From: Alicycliphilus sp. UBA6560
GTDB taxonomy: Bacteria > Pseudomonadota > Gammaproteobacteria > Burkholderiales > Burkholderiaceae_C
Assembly (NCBI GenBank): GCA_002434305.1
Contig: DJJU01000006.1
Coordinates: 930,001-994,000 of the forward strand
Length of the DNA stretch: 64,000 nt
Reading direction: 5' to 3'
Numbering within the stretch: position 1 is the first letter of the stretch; each line of letters begins with the position of its first letter. Below the pieces are notes generated by a model. The model saw nothing but the letters and a program-made list of their open reading frames with translations. It searched no databases and was not told the origin of the DNA. This document shows positions 7,472 to 15,393 of the stretch, one piece after another. Made by a program: the position numbers and the translations under genes.

Positions 7472-8167
7472 ATGAACAACGGCATCACACGCATCGACAC
7501 CGCTGGCGGCTATGCCCTTTCGCAGGACCAACGCCACCGCGTGCTGCGCAACACCTACTGGCTGCTGGCCCTGAGCCTGCTGCCCACCGTGGCCGGCGCC
7601 TGGCTGGGCGTGGCCACCGGCATTACGCAGTCGCTGCGCGGCGGCCTGGGGCTGATCGTGTTCCTGGGCGGCGCCTTCGGCTTCATGTTCGCCATCGAGA
7701 AGACCAAGAACTCGGCCGCCGGCGTGCCGGTGCTGCTGGGCTTCACGTTCTTCATGGGCCTGATGCTGTCGCGACTGATCGGCATGGTGCTGGGCTTTTC
7801 CAACGGCTCCGAGCTGATCATGACGGCGTTTGCCGGCACGGCGGGCGTGTTCTTCGTCATGGCCAGCCTGGCCACGGTCATCAAGCGCGACCTGTCGGGC
7901 ATGGGCAAGTGGCTGTTCGTCGGCGCCCTGGTGCTGATGGTGGGTGCCATCGTCAACGTTTTCGTGGGCTCGTCGGCCGGCATGATGGCCATCTCGGTGG
8001 CGGCCATCGGCATTTTCAGCGCCTTCATGCTGTACGACATCAAGCGCATCCTGGACGGCGGCGAGACCAACTACATCAGCGCCACGCTGGCCCTGTACCT
8101 GGACCTGTTCAACGTGTTCCAGAGCCTGCTGGCCCTGCTGGGCATCATGGGCGGCGAGCGCGACTGA
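7472..8167 (+). CDS. Bax inhibitor-1 / YccA family membrane protein
   Basis: The 231-residue protein has seven hydrophobic segments and the UPF0005/BI-1 hallmarks, including the C-terminal FSAFMLYDIKRILDGGETNYI stretch whose acidic residues form the proton/calcium site in BsYetJ. The family includes E. coli YccA, a modulator of FtsH proteolysis, and calcium-leak proteins. AGGAGAG lies upstream and a strong terminator follows, so it is a single-gene unit. The last residues (GGERD) are normal for betaproteobacterial members. Confidence 0.92.
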   Translation: MNNGITRIDTAGGYALSQDQRHRVLRNTYWLLALSLLPTVAGAWLGVATGITQSLRGGLGLIVFLGGAFGFMFAIEKTKNSAAGVPVLLGFTFFMGLMLSRLIGMVLGFSNGSELIMTAFAGTAGVFFVMASLATVIKRDLSGMGKWLFVGALVLMVGAIVNVFVGSSAGMMAISVAAIGIFSAFMLYDIKRILDGGETNYISATLALYLDLFNVFQSLLALLGIMGGERD

Positions 8168-8189
8168 CGCGCAGCGCCTGCGCGCCACG

Positions 8190-8217
8190 GCCCCGCACGT
8201 CTTGCGGGGCTTTTTTT
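8190..8217 (+). terminator. Intrinsic terminator after the BI-1 gene
   Basis: GCCCCGCA-CGTCT-TGCGGGGC (8-bp stem, five-base loop) followed by seven T. Confidence 0.92.
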
Positions 8218-8260
8218 CGCCTGTGCTCAACTAACGGCTCCATCGGCCGATAACCAGGAT

Positions 8261-8662
8261 ATGCAGCGCTCCATCTTCACCGCGCCCCGCGCGCCCTTCA
8301 CCGCCCTGCGCCACGCGGCGCTGGCCGCCGCTCTGCTGGCGCTGGCCGGCTGCGACATCCCCGGCCTGGGGCCGGACCCCCGCGCCGTGCAGCGCGAGGC
8401 CGAGGCCAAGGCCATCGGCGGCGCCTGCCGCCATGCGCTGCGCGGGCTGGAGGACTGCTATACGCTCAACCCCAAGGCAGCCAAGGCGCAGATCTTCGCC
8501 GGCTGGAAGGACATGGACGTTTACATGCGCGAGAACAAGATCGAGGGATCGCCCTCGGTGCTCACGCAGCTGGAAAAGCCCGCCGAGCCGGCCAAGCCCA
8601 GGCGCTCGCGCGATGAGGACGGCAACGCGGACGAGCCGCGCAGCCCGCGCAACCGCGGCTGA
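8261..8662 (+). CDS. Small lipoprotein of unknown function
   Basis: The 133-residue product has a signal peptide ending in the lipobox LAGC (Cys31), so it should be a lipid-anchored periplasmic protein. The body contains two further cysteines (GGACRHAL and EDCYTL, candidates for a disulfide). The C-terminus is very polar, Pro/Arg/Asp-rich and probably disordered. I recognise no domain. It starts about 50 bases after the BI-1 terminator, and a dispersed repeat begins at its stop codon. Confidence 0.8.
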   Translation: MQRSIFTAPRAPFTALRHAALAAALLALAGCDIPGLGPDPRAVQREAEAKAIGGACRHALRGLEDCYTLNPKAAKAQIFAGWKDMDVYMRENKIEGSPSVLTQLEKPAEPAKPRRSRDEDGNADEPRSPRNRG

Positions 8663-8663
8663 C

Positions 8664-8716
8664 GCTATTGATTCAATAGCTGCCAGCGCTTGTCCTGCAA
8701 GGGCTTGAGGCCCTTT
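8664..8716 (+). repeat. Dispersed repeat copy
   Basis: A near-consensus copy: TATTGATTCA flank, ATAGCTGCCAGCGCTTG, loop TCCTG, CAAGGGCTTGAGGCCC, then four T. The GCGCTTG/CAAGGGC arms can pair. It fills the gap between two convergent genes. Confidence 0.8.
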
Positions 8717-8729
8717 TGACTGTTATTTC

Positions 8730-10196
8730 CTAGACCACTCGCTCGAACACGGCCATGCTCTCCACGTGCGCCGTGTGCGGGAACATGTTGACCACGCCCG
8801 CCGCCACGCAGCGGTAGCCGGCCAGGTGCACCAGCAGCCCGGCGTCGCGCGCCAGGGTGGCGGGATTGCAGCTGACGTAGACGATGCGCGCCGGAGGTGT
8901 CCAGCCCTCGCTGCCCGCCGGCAGGGGCGCTGCGCCTTCCGCGCCGATGCGTGCCTGGTGGATGTCGGCCAGGGCCTTGACCAGGGCAAAGGCGCCCTCG
9001 CGCGGCGGGTCGACCAGCCACTTGTCGGCGCTGCCGTCGGCCATCAGCAGCGCGGGCGTCATCTCGAACAGGTTGCGCGCTACGAAAGTAGTAGCTGCCA
9101 GCGCTTGCCCCACGCGCCTTTGCGCCTGATTTTTTGCATAATTCTCGCGCGAGCGGGCCACCAGCGCCTCGCTGCCCTCGATGCCCAGCACCTCGCGCGC
9201 CCGCGTGGCCAGGGGCAGCGTGAAGTTGCCCAGGCCGCAGAACCAGTCGATGACGCGCTCATCGCTGCGCACGCCCAGCAGGCGCAGCGCACGCGCCACC
9301 AGCACGCGGTTGATGTGCGGGTTGACCTGGGTGAAGTCCGTGGGCTTGAACGGCATGGTGATGCCGAAATCCGGCAGGTCATAGGCCAGCGCCTCGCCGC
9401 CCTCATCCAGCAGGTGCACCGTGTCCGGCCCCTTGGGCTGCAGCCACCACTGCACGCCGTGCAGCGCGGCAAAGTCGCGCAGGCGGCCCAGGTCGGGCTC
9501 GGACAGCGGCTCCAGGTGGCGCAGCACCAGCGCCGTGACGCGGTCGCCGCAGGCCAGCTCGATCTGCGGGCAGGTGTCGCGCGCCTGCAGGCTGGCGATC
9601 AGCCCGCGCAGCGGCATCAGCAGCGCGTCCACGTGCGGCGGCAGGATCTTGCAGGTCTGCATGTCCGCGATGTAGCGGCTCTTCCTCTCATGGAAGCCCA
9701 CCAGCACCGTGCCCTTCTTGGGAACGTAGCGCACCGACAGGCGGGCGCGCCAGCGGTAGCCCCAGGCAGGGCCCTCGATGGGCCGCAGGATGGTCTCGGG
9801 CCGCACCTTGCCCAGGTGCCAGAGGTTGTCCTCCAGCACGCGCTGCTTGACGGCGACCTGGGCGCCGGCCTCCAGGTGCTGCATTTTGCAGCCGCCGCAA
9901 GCGCCCGCGTGCAGCCCGAAGTGCGGGCACAGGGGGCGCACGCGCAGGCTGGATTCGCGGTGGATTTCGGTCAGCTGCGCCTGCTCCCAGTTGTTCTTCT
10001 TGCGGCCGGACGTGGCGCTGACCAGCTCGCCGGGCAGCGCGCCGTCGATGAAGACGACCTTGCCGTCAGGGCGGCGGGCGACGCCCTGGGCGTCCAGGTC
10101 CATGGAATCGACTTCGAGCCAGCCCGGTGGCTGCGTGGGAATGACAGTGGACGGAAAAGCCGGGGTTTCGGAGAGATTTTCTGCGGGGGCGCTCAT
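8730..10196 (-). CDS. rlmD: 23S rRNA (uracil(1939)-C(5))-methyltransferase RlmD
   Basis: RlmD uses S-adenosylmethionine to methylate U1939 of 23S rRNA. The 488-residue protein has an N-terminal TRAM domain (about 25-80) and four cysteines for a [4Fe-4S] cluster (C90, C100, C103, C182). The SAM-binding core (DWFCGLGNFTLPLA, about 317-330) and the nucleophile in SCNPATLARD (C443) follow. Residues about 354-372, between the SAM site and the catalytic loop, are encoded by a dispersed repeat copy. This makes the protein longer than E. coli RlmD (433 residues), yet all key residues are kept. Confidence 0.95.
   Translation of the reverse strand: MSAPAENLSETPAFPSTVIPTQPPGWLEVDSMDLDAQGVARRPDGKVVFIDGALPGELVSATSGRKKNNWEQAQLTEIHRESSLRVRPLCPHFGLHAGACGGCKMQHLEAGAQVAVKQRVLEDNLWHLGKVRPETILRPIEGPAWGYRWRARLSVRYVPKKGTVLVGFHERKSRYIADMQTCKILPPHVDALLMPLRGLIASLQARDTCPQIELACGDRVTALVLRHLEPLSEPDLGRLRDFAALHGVQWWLQPKGPDTVHLLDEGGEALAYDLPDFGITMPFKPTDFTQVNPHINRVLVARALRLLGVRSDERVIDWFCGLGNFTLPLATRAREVLGIEGSEALVARSRENYAKNQAQRRVGQALAATTFVARNLFEMTPALLMADGSADKWLVDPPREGAFALVKALADIHQARIGAEGAAPLPAGSEGWTPPARIVYVSCNPATLARDAGLLVHLAGYRCVAAGVVNMFPHTAHVESMAVFERVV
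9081..9136 (+). repeat. Dispersed repeat copy inside rlmD
   Basis: Core TAGCTGCCAGCGCTTG followed by CGCCTTTGCGCC and a T-run, antisense to rlmD. It is read through in frame as about 19 extra residues (AKNQAQRRVGQALAATTF). Confidence 0.75.
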
Positions 10197-10252
10197 GCCC
10201 GCGATTGTCTCAGAGCGCCCCTGTCCCCACGGGCGCCGCGGGGGCGCCGGCG

Positions 10253-10810
10253 TCAGCGCGCGGCCGCTGGCGCCGGCGGGCGCACGGCCGTGACCTCGAT
10301 CTCCACCAGCCAGGCGGGGTTGGCCAATGCGGCGATCTGGAAGGCCGAGCGCACCGGCAGGCGCGGCTGGGCGCTGGTGCCGAAGTACTGGGTGTAGCCC
10401 TCCATGAAGCCGGCAAAGTCCATCGCGTTGCCCTTCTTCGGATCGGCCACGAGGAACACCTGCATCTTCACGATGTCGCCCATGGTCAGGCCCAGGCCCT
10501 TGAGCTGCGATTCGATGCTGCGCAGCACGCCCAGTGTCTGCGCCCGCGTGTCGCCGCCATAGGCGCGCGGGTCATTGCCGGGCAGCGACTTGTCCACCAC
10601 CGGCGGCACCTGCCCCGACAGGTACACCGTGGTGGCGCCGGCAGGCACCTCCACGGCGGCGGCGATGGGAAAGTCCGACCCGGGCACGCGGTGGCGCAGC
10701 ACCTCGGCGACGGGCGCCTGGCTGGCGCAACCGGCCAGGCCCGCGAGGGCCAACGCCGCGCCTGCCGCGCGGATGAAAGAGGAAAAAGAAGAAGAAAGTA
10801 GGTGTGCCAT
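10253..10810 (-). CDS. Exported lipoprotein of the RidA/YjgF family
   Basis: RidA proteins hydrolyse reactive enamine/imine intermediates to keto compounds and ammonia. The 185-residue product differs from cytosolic RidA by an N-terminal signal ending in the lipobox LAGC (Cys28), so it should be anchored in the periplasm. The Rid domain spans about 45-178. Arg154 in LPVRSAFQIA matches the substrate-binding Arg105 of E. coli RidA, so catalysis is plausible. It is the last of three genes with a Tat-exported amine oxidase and a cytochrome c, a context that suggests it works on the imine made by the oxidase. Confidence 0.9.
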   Translation of the reverse strand: MAHLLSSSFSSFIRAAGAALALAGLAGCASQAPVAEVLRHRVPGSDFPIAAAVEVPAGATTVYLSGQVPPVVDKSLPGNDPRAYGGDTRAQTLGVLRSIESQLKGLGLTMGDIVKMQVFLVADPKKGNAMDFAGFMEGYTQYFGTSAQPRLPVRSAFQIAALANPAWLVEIEVTAVRPPAPAAAR

Positions 10811-10899
10811 GGTGTGGAGGGGTAGTGTTCAGGAAGTCGAGGACGCAGGAGAACAAAGGAAAGCCGGCGCCCCGGGCCCGCACGGCCCGCGCCGGCCGG

Positions 10900-11433
10900 T
10901 CAGGGCCGCTGCTTTTTCACGTCCTGCGCGGTGACGGCGTCCTGGTAGCTGTTGCCGAAATGCGTGCGCACGTAGTTGACGACGTCGGCAATCTGCTGGT
11001 CGTCCAGCCGCTGGGCAAAGGGCGGCATGCCGTGCAGGCCGTTGAGCACCACATAGGTGGGATAAGCGCCCGTGGCCAGGCGCGCGTTCTTGGCCAGCGC
11101 CGGGTAGAAGCCCGCGCCCTTGGCGCCCTGGCCCTGCGGCATGTGGCAGCCCTGGCAGATGGACTGGTACAGCCGCTCGCCGCCCTGCTGGGCGAAACGC
11201 TCGCTGCTGGGCGAAAAGCGCGGGTTGAAGCCCGCGGGCTTGGAGGCGTCGGCGGCATCGCGCCGGGTCATCGAGCGCGCGCCGGGCTGCTGGGTGGCGG
11301 ACTGCTGGGGTGCGGCGCCCGCGGAGTCCGATGCGCCGGAGGCCGGGGACTGTTGCGCGCCTGCGCCAGTGGCGGCTGCGGCCAGCAGCACGGCAGCGCC
11401 AGCGCAGAGCCAGAAAGGGGTTGTCGTCGTCAT
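10900..11433 (-). CDS. Mono-haem c-type cytochrome
   Basis: The 177-residue precursor has a Sec signal peptide (cleavage near AGAQ, residue about 26), a Gln/Ala/Ser-rich linker (about 27-70), and a class I cytochrome c domain. The domain shows CQGCH (C93-C96-H97) and a likely distal Met136 in GMPPFA. It is probably a soluble periplasmic electron carrier. It lies between a flavin amine oxidase and a lipoprotein RidA, so it is the natural electron acceptor of the oxidase. The gaps (45 and 89 bases) fit one transcript. Confidence 0.92.
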   Translation of the reverse strand: MTTTTPFWLCAGAAVLLAAAATGAGAQQSPASGASDSAGAAPQQSATQQPGARSMTRRDAADASKPAGFNPRFSPSSERFAQQGGERLYQSICQGCHMPQGQGAKGAGFYPALAKNARLATGAYPTYVVLNGLHGMPPFAQRLDDQQIADVVNYVRTHFGNSYQDAVTAQDVKKQRP

Positions 11434-11478
11434 GATCGGAATCCTTCGGTTCGGGGGTGGTACGTGAGGGCGCGCGTC

Positions 11479-13083
11479 TCACGCCGCCTGGGCGCGCTCG
11501 TGCAGGCGCTTGACGGCGTCCAGCGCTGACAGCACGGCGCCTTCCTGCCAGGCGGGGATGTACGAGGCGTGCTCGCCCGCCAGCACGATGCGCCCGTCCA
11601 CCTGGCACAGGTTGCGGTAGTGCTGCTTGCGCGCCTCGTCCGACCAGATGCCGAAGCAGCCGTTGATCCACGGTATGCGGTGCCAGCCCACCGCGACTCC
11701 GTTCTGGAACTCCTTCTTGTATTGCGGGTGCAGCTGCGCGCCGAACTCCACCGCCGCGCGGATGCGCTCGGCCGGCGGCATGGCGGTGAATTCGTAGGCG
11801 TGCGTGTCGTCGAAGGCATAGCCGCCCAGCAGCACGCCCGGCCCCTGCGTGTTGAAGTTGTTCGAGGGGTAGGAGATCTGCTCGATGGGCAGGTCGGTGT
11901 AGCTGATGCCGCCAAAGATGCGGTCGTCCTCCTCCCAAAAGCGCCGCTTGAACTGCAGCCCCACCTTGAACGAAGCGCCATAGGGCACGGCGGCGATCGC
12001 CGCCTTCATGGCGTCGCCCACCTGGATGTCGATCTGGCTCAGGATGGACAGCGGGATGGTGCACACGCACCAGTCGGCCTTGACCTGCTGCACCGCGTCG
12101 CCCCCGCTGCCGCCGCGCGCATCCACATAGCTCACCGTCACGCCCTGCGGCGTCTGCTCGATCTTGGTGACCTTGCGGTTGAAGTGGATCAGCGAGCCCA
12201 CCTGGCGCTCGAAGCCCTTGGCGATCATGTCCATGCCGCCCACCGGCTCGAAGATGGTGGTCTGGAACTCGTAGAGCTGGCCGATGTTGATCTGCGACCA
12301 CAGACGCGACTGCAGCAGCTCATGCTGGCCGATGGGCTTGGAGGGCTTGGCCAGGGGCATCAGGCCGCCGGCCGGGTCGCTGTCGTAGCCGCGGTACTCG
12401 CTGGCGTTGTGGCTCTCGCGGTAGCGGTACTGCCCATCCAGCCCGCCCCAGGCCTTGAGGCCCTCCAGCAGCAGCTCGCGGTCCTCCTGCGTGACGGCCT
12501 GGTCCAGCGCATGCTGGTTGGTGGCTTTGGACAGCAGCTCGGCCACGGTGCCGTGCACGTCGGACTGGATGTGGCGAAAGCGCTGCGGCTTGCCGCCGAA
12601 GGCCTTGGTGGAGTGCACCAGCGCGTTGTAGTTGACCTGCACGAACGACTCGAGCTGCACGCCGAAGCGCTTGCAGTAGTCCAGCAGCGCGTAGTGGTGG
12701 TAGGGCACGCGCCAGGGGCCGGGGTTGATGTACAGGCCCTTGTCGAACTCGCAGGTCTGGCGCGTACCGTCCAGCTCGGTGAACGAGTCGCCGCCGTGCA
12801 GCGTCCAGCAGCGCCCGCCGGCGCGCTCCTGGTACTCCAGGATCTGTACCTCGTAGCCCGCCGCGCGCAGCTCGTAGGCCGCCGTCATGCCCGCCAGCCC
12901 GGCGCCCAGGATCACCACCGTGCCCCCGCGTTTGGCACGGCCCAGCTCCAGCGGGCCGCGGTAGTTCGACTCCTGCGCATGGCCGAGCGATGCCATCGCC
13001 TGGTACATGAGGCCGCCTCCGGCGGTCTTGCCGATCATCGACAGCAGGCTGCGGCGGCTCATCGGGGGGGGATGCAAGGGCAT
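11479..13083 (-). CDS. Tat-exported flavin-dependent amine oxidase/dehydrogenase
   Basis: The 534-residue FAD enzyme belongs to the monoamine oxidase superfamily, which oxidises primary or secondary amines to imines. It begins with a twin-arginine signal (SRRSLLSMIG, residues 9-18), the dinucleotide fold VVILGAGLAGMTAAYEL (about 57-73) and ERAGGRCWT, and ends with the FAD-contacting GRIVLAGEHASYIPAWQEGA. The start at 13083 is set by CCAGGAGAG. The downstream cytochrome c and RidA suggest a dehydrogenase that passes electrons to cytochrome instead of oxygen, as reported for the nicotine oxidoreductase NicA2. The substrate is unknown. Confidence 0.9.
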   Translation of the reverse strand: MPLHPPPMSRRSLLSMIGKTAGGGLMYQAMASLGHAQESNYRGPLELGRAKRGGTVVILGAGLAGMTAAYELRAAGYEVQILEYQERAGGRCWTLHGGDSFTELDGTRQTCEFDKGLYINPGPWRVPYHHYALLDYCKRFGVQLESFVQVNYNALVHSTKAFGGKPQRFRHIQSDVHGTVAELLSKATNQHALDQAVTQEDRELLLEGLKAWGGLDGQYRYRESHNASEYRGYDSDPAGGLMPLAKPSKPIGQHELLQSRLWSQINIGQLYEFQTTIFEPVGGMDMIAKGFERQVGSLIHFNRKVTKIEQTPQGVTVSYVDARGGSGGDAVQQVKADWCVCTIPLSILSQIDIQVGDAMKAAIAAVPYGASFKVGLQFKRRFWEEDDRIFGGISYTDLPIEQISYPSNNFNTQGPGVLLGGYAFDDTHAYEFTAMPPAERIRAAVEFGAQLHPQYKKEFQNGVAVGWHRIPWINGCFGIWSDEARKQHYRNLCQVDGRIVLAGEHASYIPAWQEGAVLSALDAVKRLHERAQAA

Positions 13084-13501
13084 GGTCTCTCCTGGGTGGC
13101 GACCACCCGGCAGTCCACAGCGGGCTGCCCTCGGGTCGCAGGATGAGAAGGCGCGGCGGCCGGACTGCATGCGCGGCCCGTGCCTGCCTTCCTTCCTGAG
13201 AGTCCATTGTTGTAAGCGCGCGCAGCGCACCTGCACCGGCAAACAGCCGGCCGGGTTGTAGGACAACGACGGACGATGGGTCGGCGCACCAAGCCGGAAC
13301 GGCAGGCCGGGCGTCGGGCCGCAGGCTGGCCAGCCCGGGGAGCGTCAGCGGATGCGCACCCCGGTCTTTTTGCTATCGATTCGAGAGCTGCCAGCGCAAG
13401 CTGGAAAAGGGATGGAGGTCTTTTTGACCACTATTGCACACTGGCTTACAGGCGCCGCCCTGGCGCTGGTCGGCCGTGCGCTCGTGGAGCGGCCGCGGCG
13501 C
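13084..13501. other. Gene-free gap upstream of the amine oxidase
   Basis: No supported gene lies here. It holds the GGAGAG ribosome site of the oxidase (next to 13083), GC-rich unassigned sequence, and one dispersed repeat copy at 13371-13428. Short open frames in this stretch lack ribosome sites and family resemblance. Confidence 0.6.
13371..13428 (+). repeat. Dispersed repeat copy
   Basis: GCTATCGATTCGAG flank, core AGCTGCCAGCGCAAGCTG, then GGATGGAGGTC and five T. The arms AGCTGCCAGC/GCAAGCTG partly pair. Confidence 0.75.
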
Positions 13502-13807
13502 TCAGCCGCGCGGAGCGCGCGGCGCGCGCACGCCCGCCCGTGCCAGCGACGCACGGGATGCGCCGGCCACGGGCAGGAGATTGATTTCGAGCTCGCAGCC
13601 GCTGCTGTCCAGCGAGAACACCATGGTCCCGCCCGGGACCACCAGCGGCAGCGTCTCATGCAGCTGGCGCGACATGTCCACCGGCGGCGTCTGCGCGCGA
13701 TAGACCACCTGCTTGTCGGCGCCGTAGACGATGTAGCACGCGGCGCTGGCAGCCTGGGCGGACAGGCCTGTCACCAGGGCGGCCAGGGCGAAACGGATGG
13801 CTTGCAT
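13502..13807 (-). CDS. Small secreted protein of unknown function
   Basis: The 101-residue precursor has a clear Sec signal peptide (cleavage after ASA, residue about 22). The body has two cysteines (ACYIVYG and SGCELE), probably a disulfide, and an Arg/Ala-rich tail. The segment YIVYGADKQVVYRAQTPPVDM looks like a small beta domain. I cannot assign a family. It is divergent from the ECF sigma gene and could share its regulation, though I see no ECF promoter motif pointing its way. Confidence 0.75.
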   Translation of the reverse strand: MQAIRFALAALVTGLSAQAASAACYIVYGADKQVVYRAQTPPVDMSRQLHETLPLVVPGGTMVFSLDSSGCELEINLLPVAGASRASLARAGVRAPRAPRG

Positions 13808-13879
13808 GGAGGTTCCCTTCGTTCTTGTGGTGCGGATAGCAGGCCATTATTGCGAGGTTTGCCCGCCTGCCCGCAGGCG

Positions 13880-13911
13880 CATGGAACTTTTGCCCCGCCC
13901 GTGCGTTGAAG
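13880..13911 (+). promoter_or_regulatory. ECF-type promoter of the sigma factor gene
   Basis: CATGGAAC (13880-13887), a 16-base spacer and CGTTGAAG (13904-13911) form a textbook ECF promoter (GGAAC / CGTT). The same two octamers at the same spacing occur before the gene at 15497. Position just before the sigma gene points to autoregulation. Confidence 0.75.
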
Positions 13912-13917
13912 CCCGCA

Positions 13918-14472
13918 ATGCGCCCCTTGAGCCACCTGGACGAGACCGACTGCATCGCCCGCGCCCAGCGCGGCGAGGTTGCGGCGTTCTCCGAGCTGGT
14001 GGCCCGTTACCAGGAGCGCATCTACCGCTTCCTGCTGCGCCTGACGCGCTCGCAGGAAGACGCCCGCGAACTGGCGCAGGAGACCTTCTTGAACGCCTAC
14101 CAGGCCCTGCCCCGCTGGCGGGCGGACGCGCGCCTGTCCACCTGGCTGTTTCGCATCGCGCGCAACCAGGCGCTGGACCGGCTGCGCCGCGCCCGCCACG
14201 TGGCGTTCGTGCCGCTGGACGAGGTACTGACCGAGCAGCTGCCGGCCGACGCGCCCACGCCCGAGGCCGCGCTGCAGGCGCGCCAGCGCGTGGCGGCACT
14301 GGAGGCCGCACTGGCGCAGCTGCCGGTGGAGCACCGCGAGATCCTGCTGCTGCGCGACATCGAGAACCTGCCCTACGAAGACATCGCCGAGGTGCTGGGC
14401 ATCCGCCTGGGCACCGTCAAGTCACGCATCGCCCGCGCCCGCGCCGGGCTGCTGCAACACATGCCGCGCTGA
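13918..14472 (+). CDS. ECF-family RNA polymerase sigma factor
   Basis: An extracytoplasmic-function sigma factor of about 184 residues. Region 2 runs from FSELVARYQERIYRFLLRLT through EDARELAQETFLNAYQAL (core binding and -10 recognition). Region 4 contains LPVEHREILLLRDIENLPYEDIAEVLGIRLGTVKSR (-35 recognition). ATG at 13918 is preferred to a TTG at 13906, because the TTG overlaps the -10 motif of its own likely promoter. From that promoter the transcript would start within a few bases of the ATG, so a leaderless message is possible. An anti-sigma gene follows after 15 bases. Confidence 0.93.
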   Translation: MRPLSHLDETDCIARAQRGEVAAFSELVARYQERIYRFLLRLTRSQEDARELAQETFLNAYQALPRWRADARLSTWLFRIARNQALDRLRRARHVAFVPLDEVLTEQLPADAPTPEAALQARQRVAALEAALAQLPVEHREILLLRDIENLPYEDIAEVLGIRLGTVKSRIARARAGLLQHMPR

Positions 14473-14487
14473 GCGCAAGGAGCTGCC

Positions 14488-14928
14488 ATGGCCTGCCCGC
14501 GTACCGAAGACCTTTCCGCCCTCGTCGACCACGCCCTGCCTGCGCGCCGCCAGGCCGCGCTGCAGCGGCACCTGGACGCCTGCCCGCTGTGCCGCCAGCA
14601 GCTGGGCGCCCTGCAGGCGCTGCGCCTGCAGCTGCAGGGCCTGCCCTCGCCCGCCCTGGGCTTCGACCTGGCCGCGCAGCTGCAGGACCGGCTGCCGCGC
14701 CGGCGCGCGCGGCGCGGCGTTGCCGCCTGGCTGCCGGATTGGTTGCCGGCGGGACTGGCGGCCGGCGCGGCCCTGGCATCAGGCCTGTGGCTGGGCGGCC
14801 TGCTGCTGGGCCCCAGCGCCCTGGTAGCCACGCCCGCACCCGCCCTGGCGCGCGTCTTCGACCCCGTGCCCCCCGGCGGCCTGTGCGCCGCCGCCGAGAT
14901 TTGCCGCCTGACAAGGAGCCGACCATGA
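14488..14928 (+). CDS. Zinc-finger anti-sigma factor (membrane)
   Basis: The 146-residue protein starts with a cytosolic anti-sigma domain carrying the H-x3-C-x2-C zinc motif (HLDACPLCRQQL, about residues 28-39). A membrane span follows (about 87-110), then a short periplasmic tail. This is the standard layout of a ZAS-type anti-sigma factor that holds an ECF sigma at the membrane. It follows the sigma gene by 15 bases with AAGGAGCTGCC as ribosome site, and its stop codon overlaps the next start (ATGA), so all three are translated together. Confidence 0.88.
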   Translation: MACPRTEDLSALVDHALPARRQAALQRHLDACPLCRQQLGALQALRLQLQGLPSPALGFDLAAQLQDRLPRRRARRGVAAWLPDWLPAGLAAGAALASGLWLGGLLLGPSALVATPAPALARVFDPVPPGGLCAAAEICRLTRSRP

Positions 14929-15380
14929 AACGCCGCGCCTGGACCCGCGCCCTGCTGGCCGCCTCGCTGGCGCTGAACCTGGGCGTCGCCGCGGCGCTGC
15001 TGCTGCGCCCGGCACCGCAAGAGCCCGCGTCCGCCCTGCACCTGCCCGAGCACCTGGCGCTGACGCCCGAGCAGCGCGCGCGCTGGCAGGCGCTGGAGGC
15101 GCCCTTTCTGCGCGAGCTGTCTTCCAACTGGGAGGGCATCCGCCAACACCGCGAGGCCCTGGTGCGCCACATCTTCGCCCCCGCGCCGGACCGCGCCGCC
15201 ATCGATGCCGAGCAGGCCGCCATCGCCCGCCTGCAGGCCGCGCAGCAGCAGCGCGTGATCGCCCAGCTGCTGGACGAGCGCGAGCTGCTGGACGAGCGCC
15301 AGCGCGCGCAGCTGCTGCAGCTGCTGCTGGGCCGCTACGCGCAGGAAGCGACCGAGGAGGAGCTGCTGCACCGTCCCTAA
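14925..15380 (+). CDS. Periplasmic metal-sensor-like protein (CnrX/CpxP type)
   Basis: The 151-residue protein has an N-terminal signal anchor (about 8-27) and an all-helical periplasmic domain rich in Gln, Glu and Leu. Its LTPEQRARWQALEAPFLREL motif is typical of the heavy-metal-resistance/Spy/CpxP group. In the CnrYXH systems of Cupriavidus a similar helical protein senses metal and signals through the anti-sigma factor. The same gene trio here suggests the same logic, with the signal unknown. The start overlaps the anti-sigma stop, and the codon use is extremely GC-rich. Confidence 0.8.
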   Translation: MKRRAWTRALLAASLALNLGVAAALLLRPAPQEPASALHLPEHLALTPEQRARWQALEAPFLRELSSNWEGIRQHREALVRHIFAPAPDRAAIDAEQAAIARLQAAQQQRVIAQLLDERELLDERQRAQLLQLLLGRYAQEATEEELLHRP

Positions 15381-15393
15381 AAAATGCATGCGC

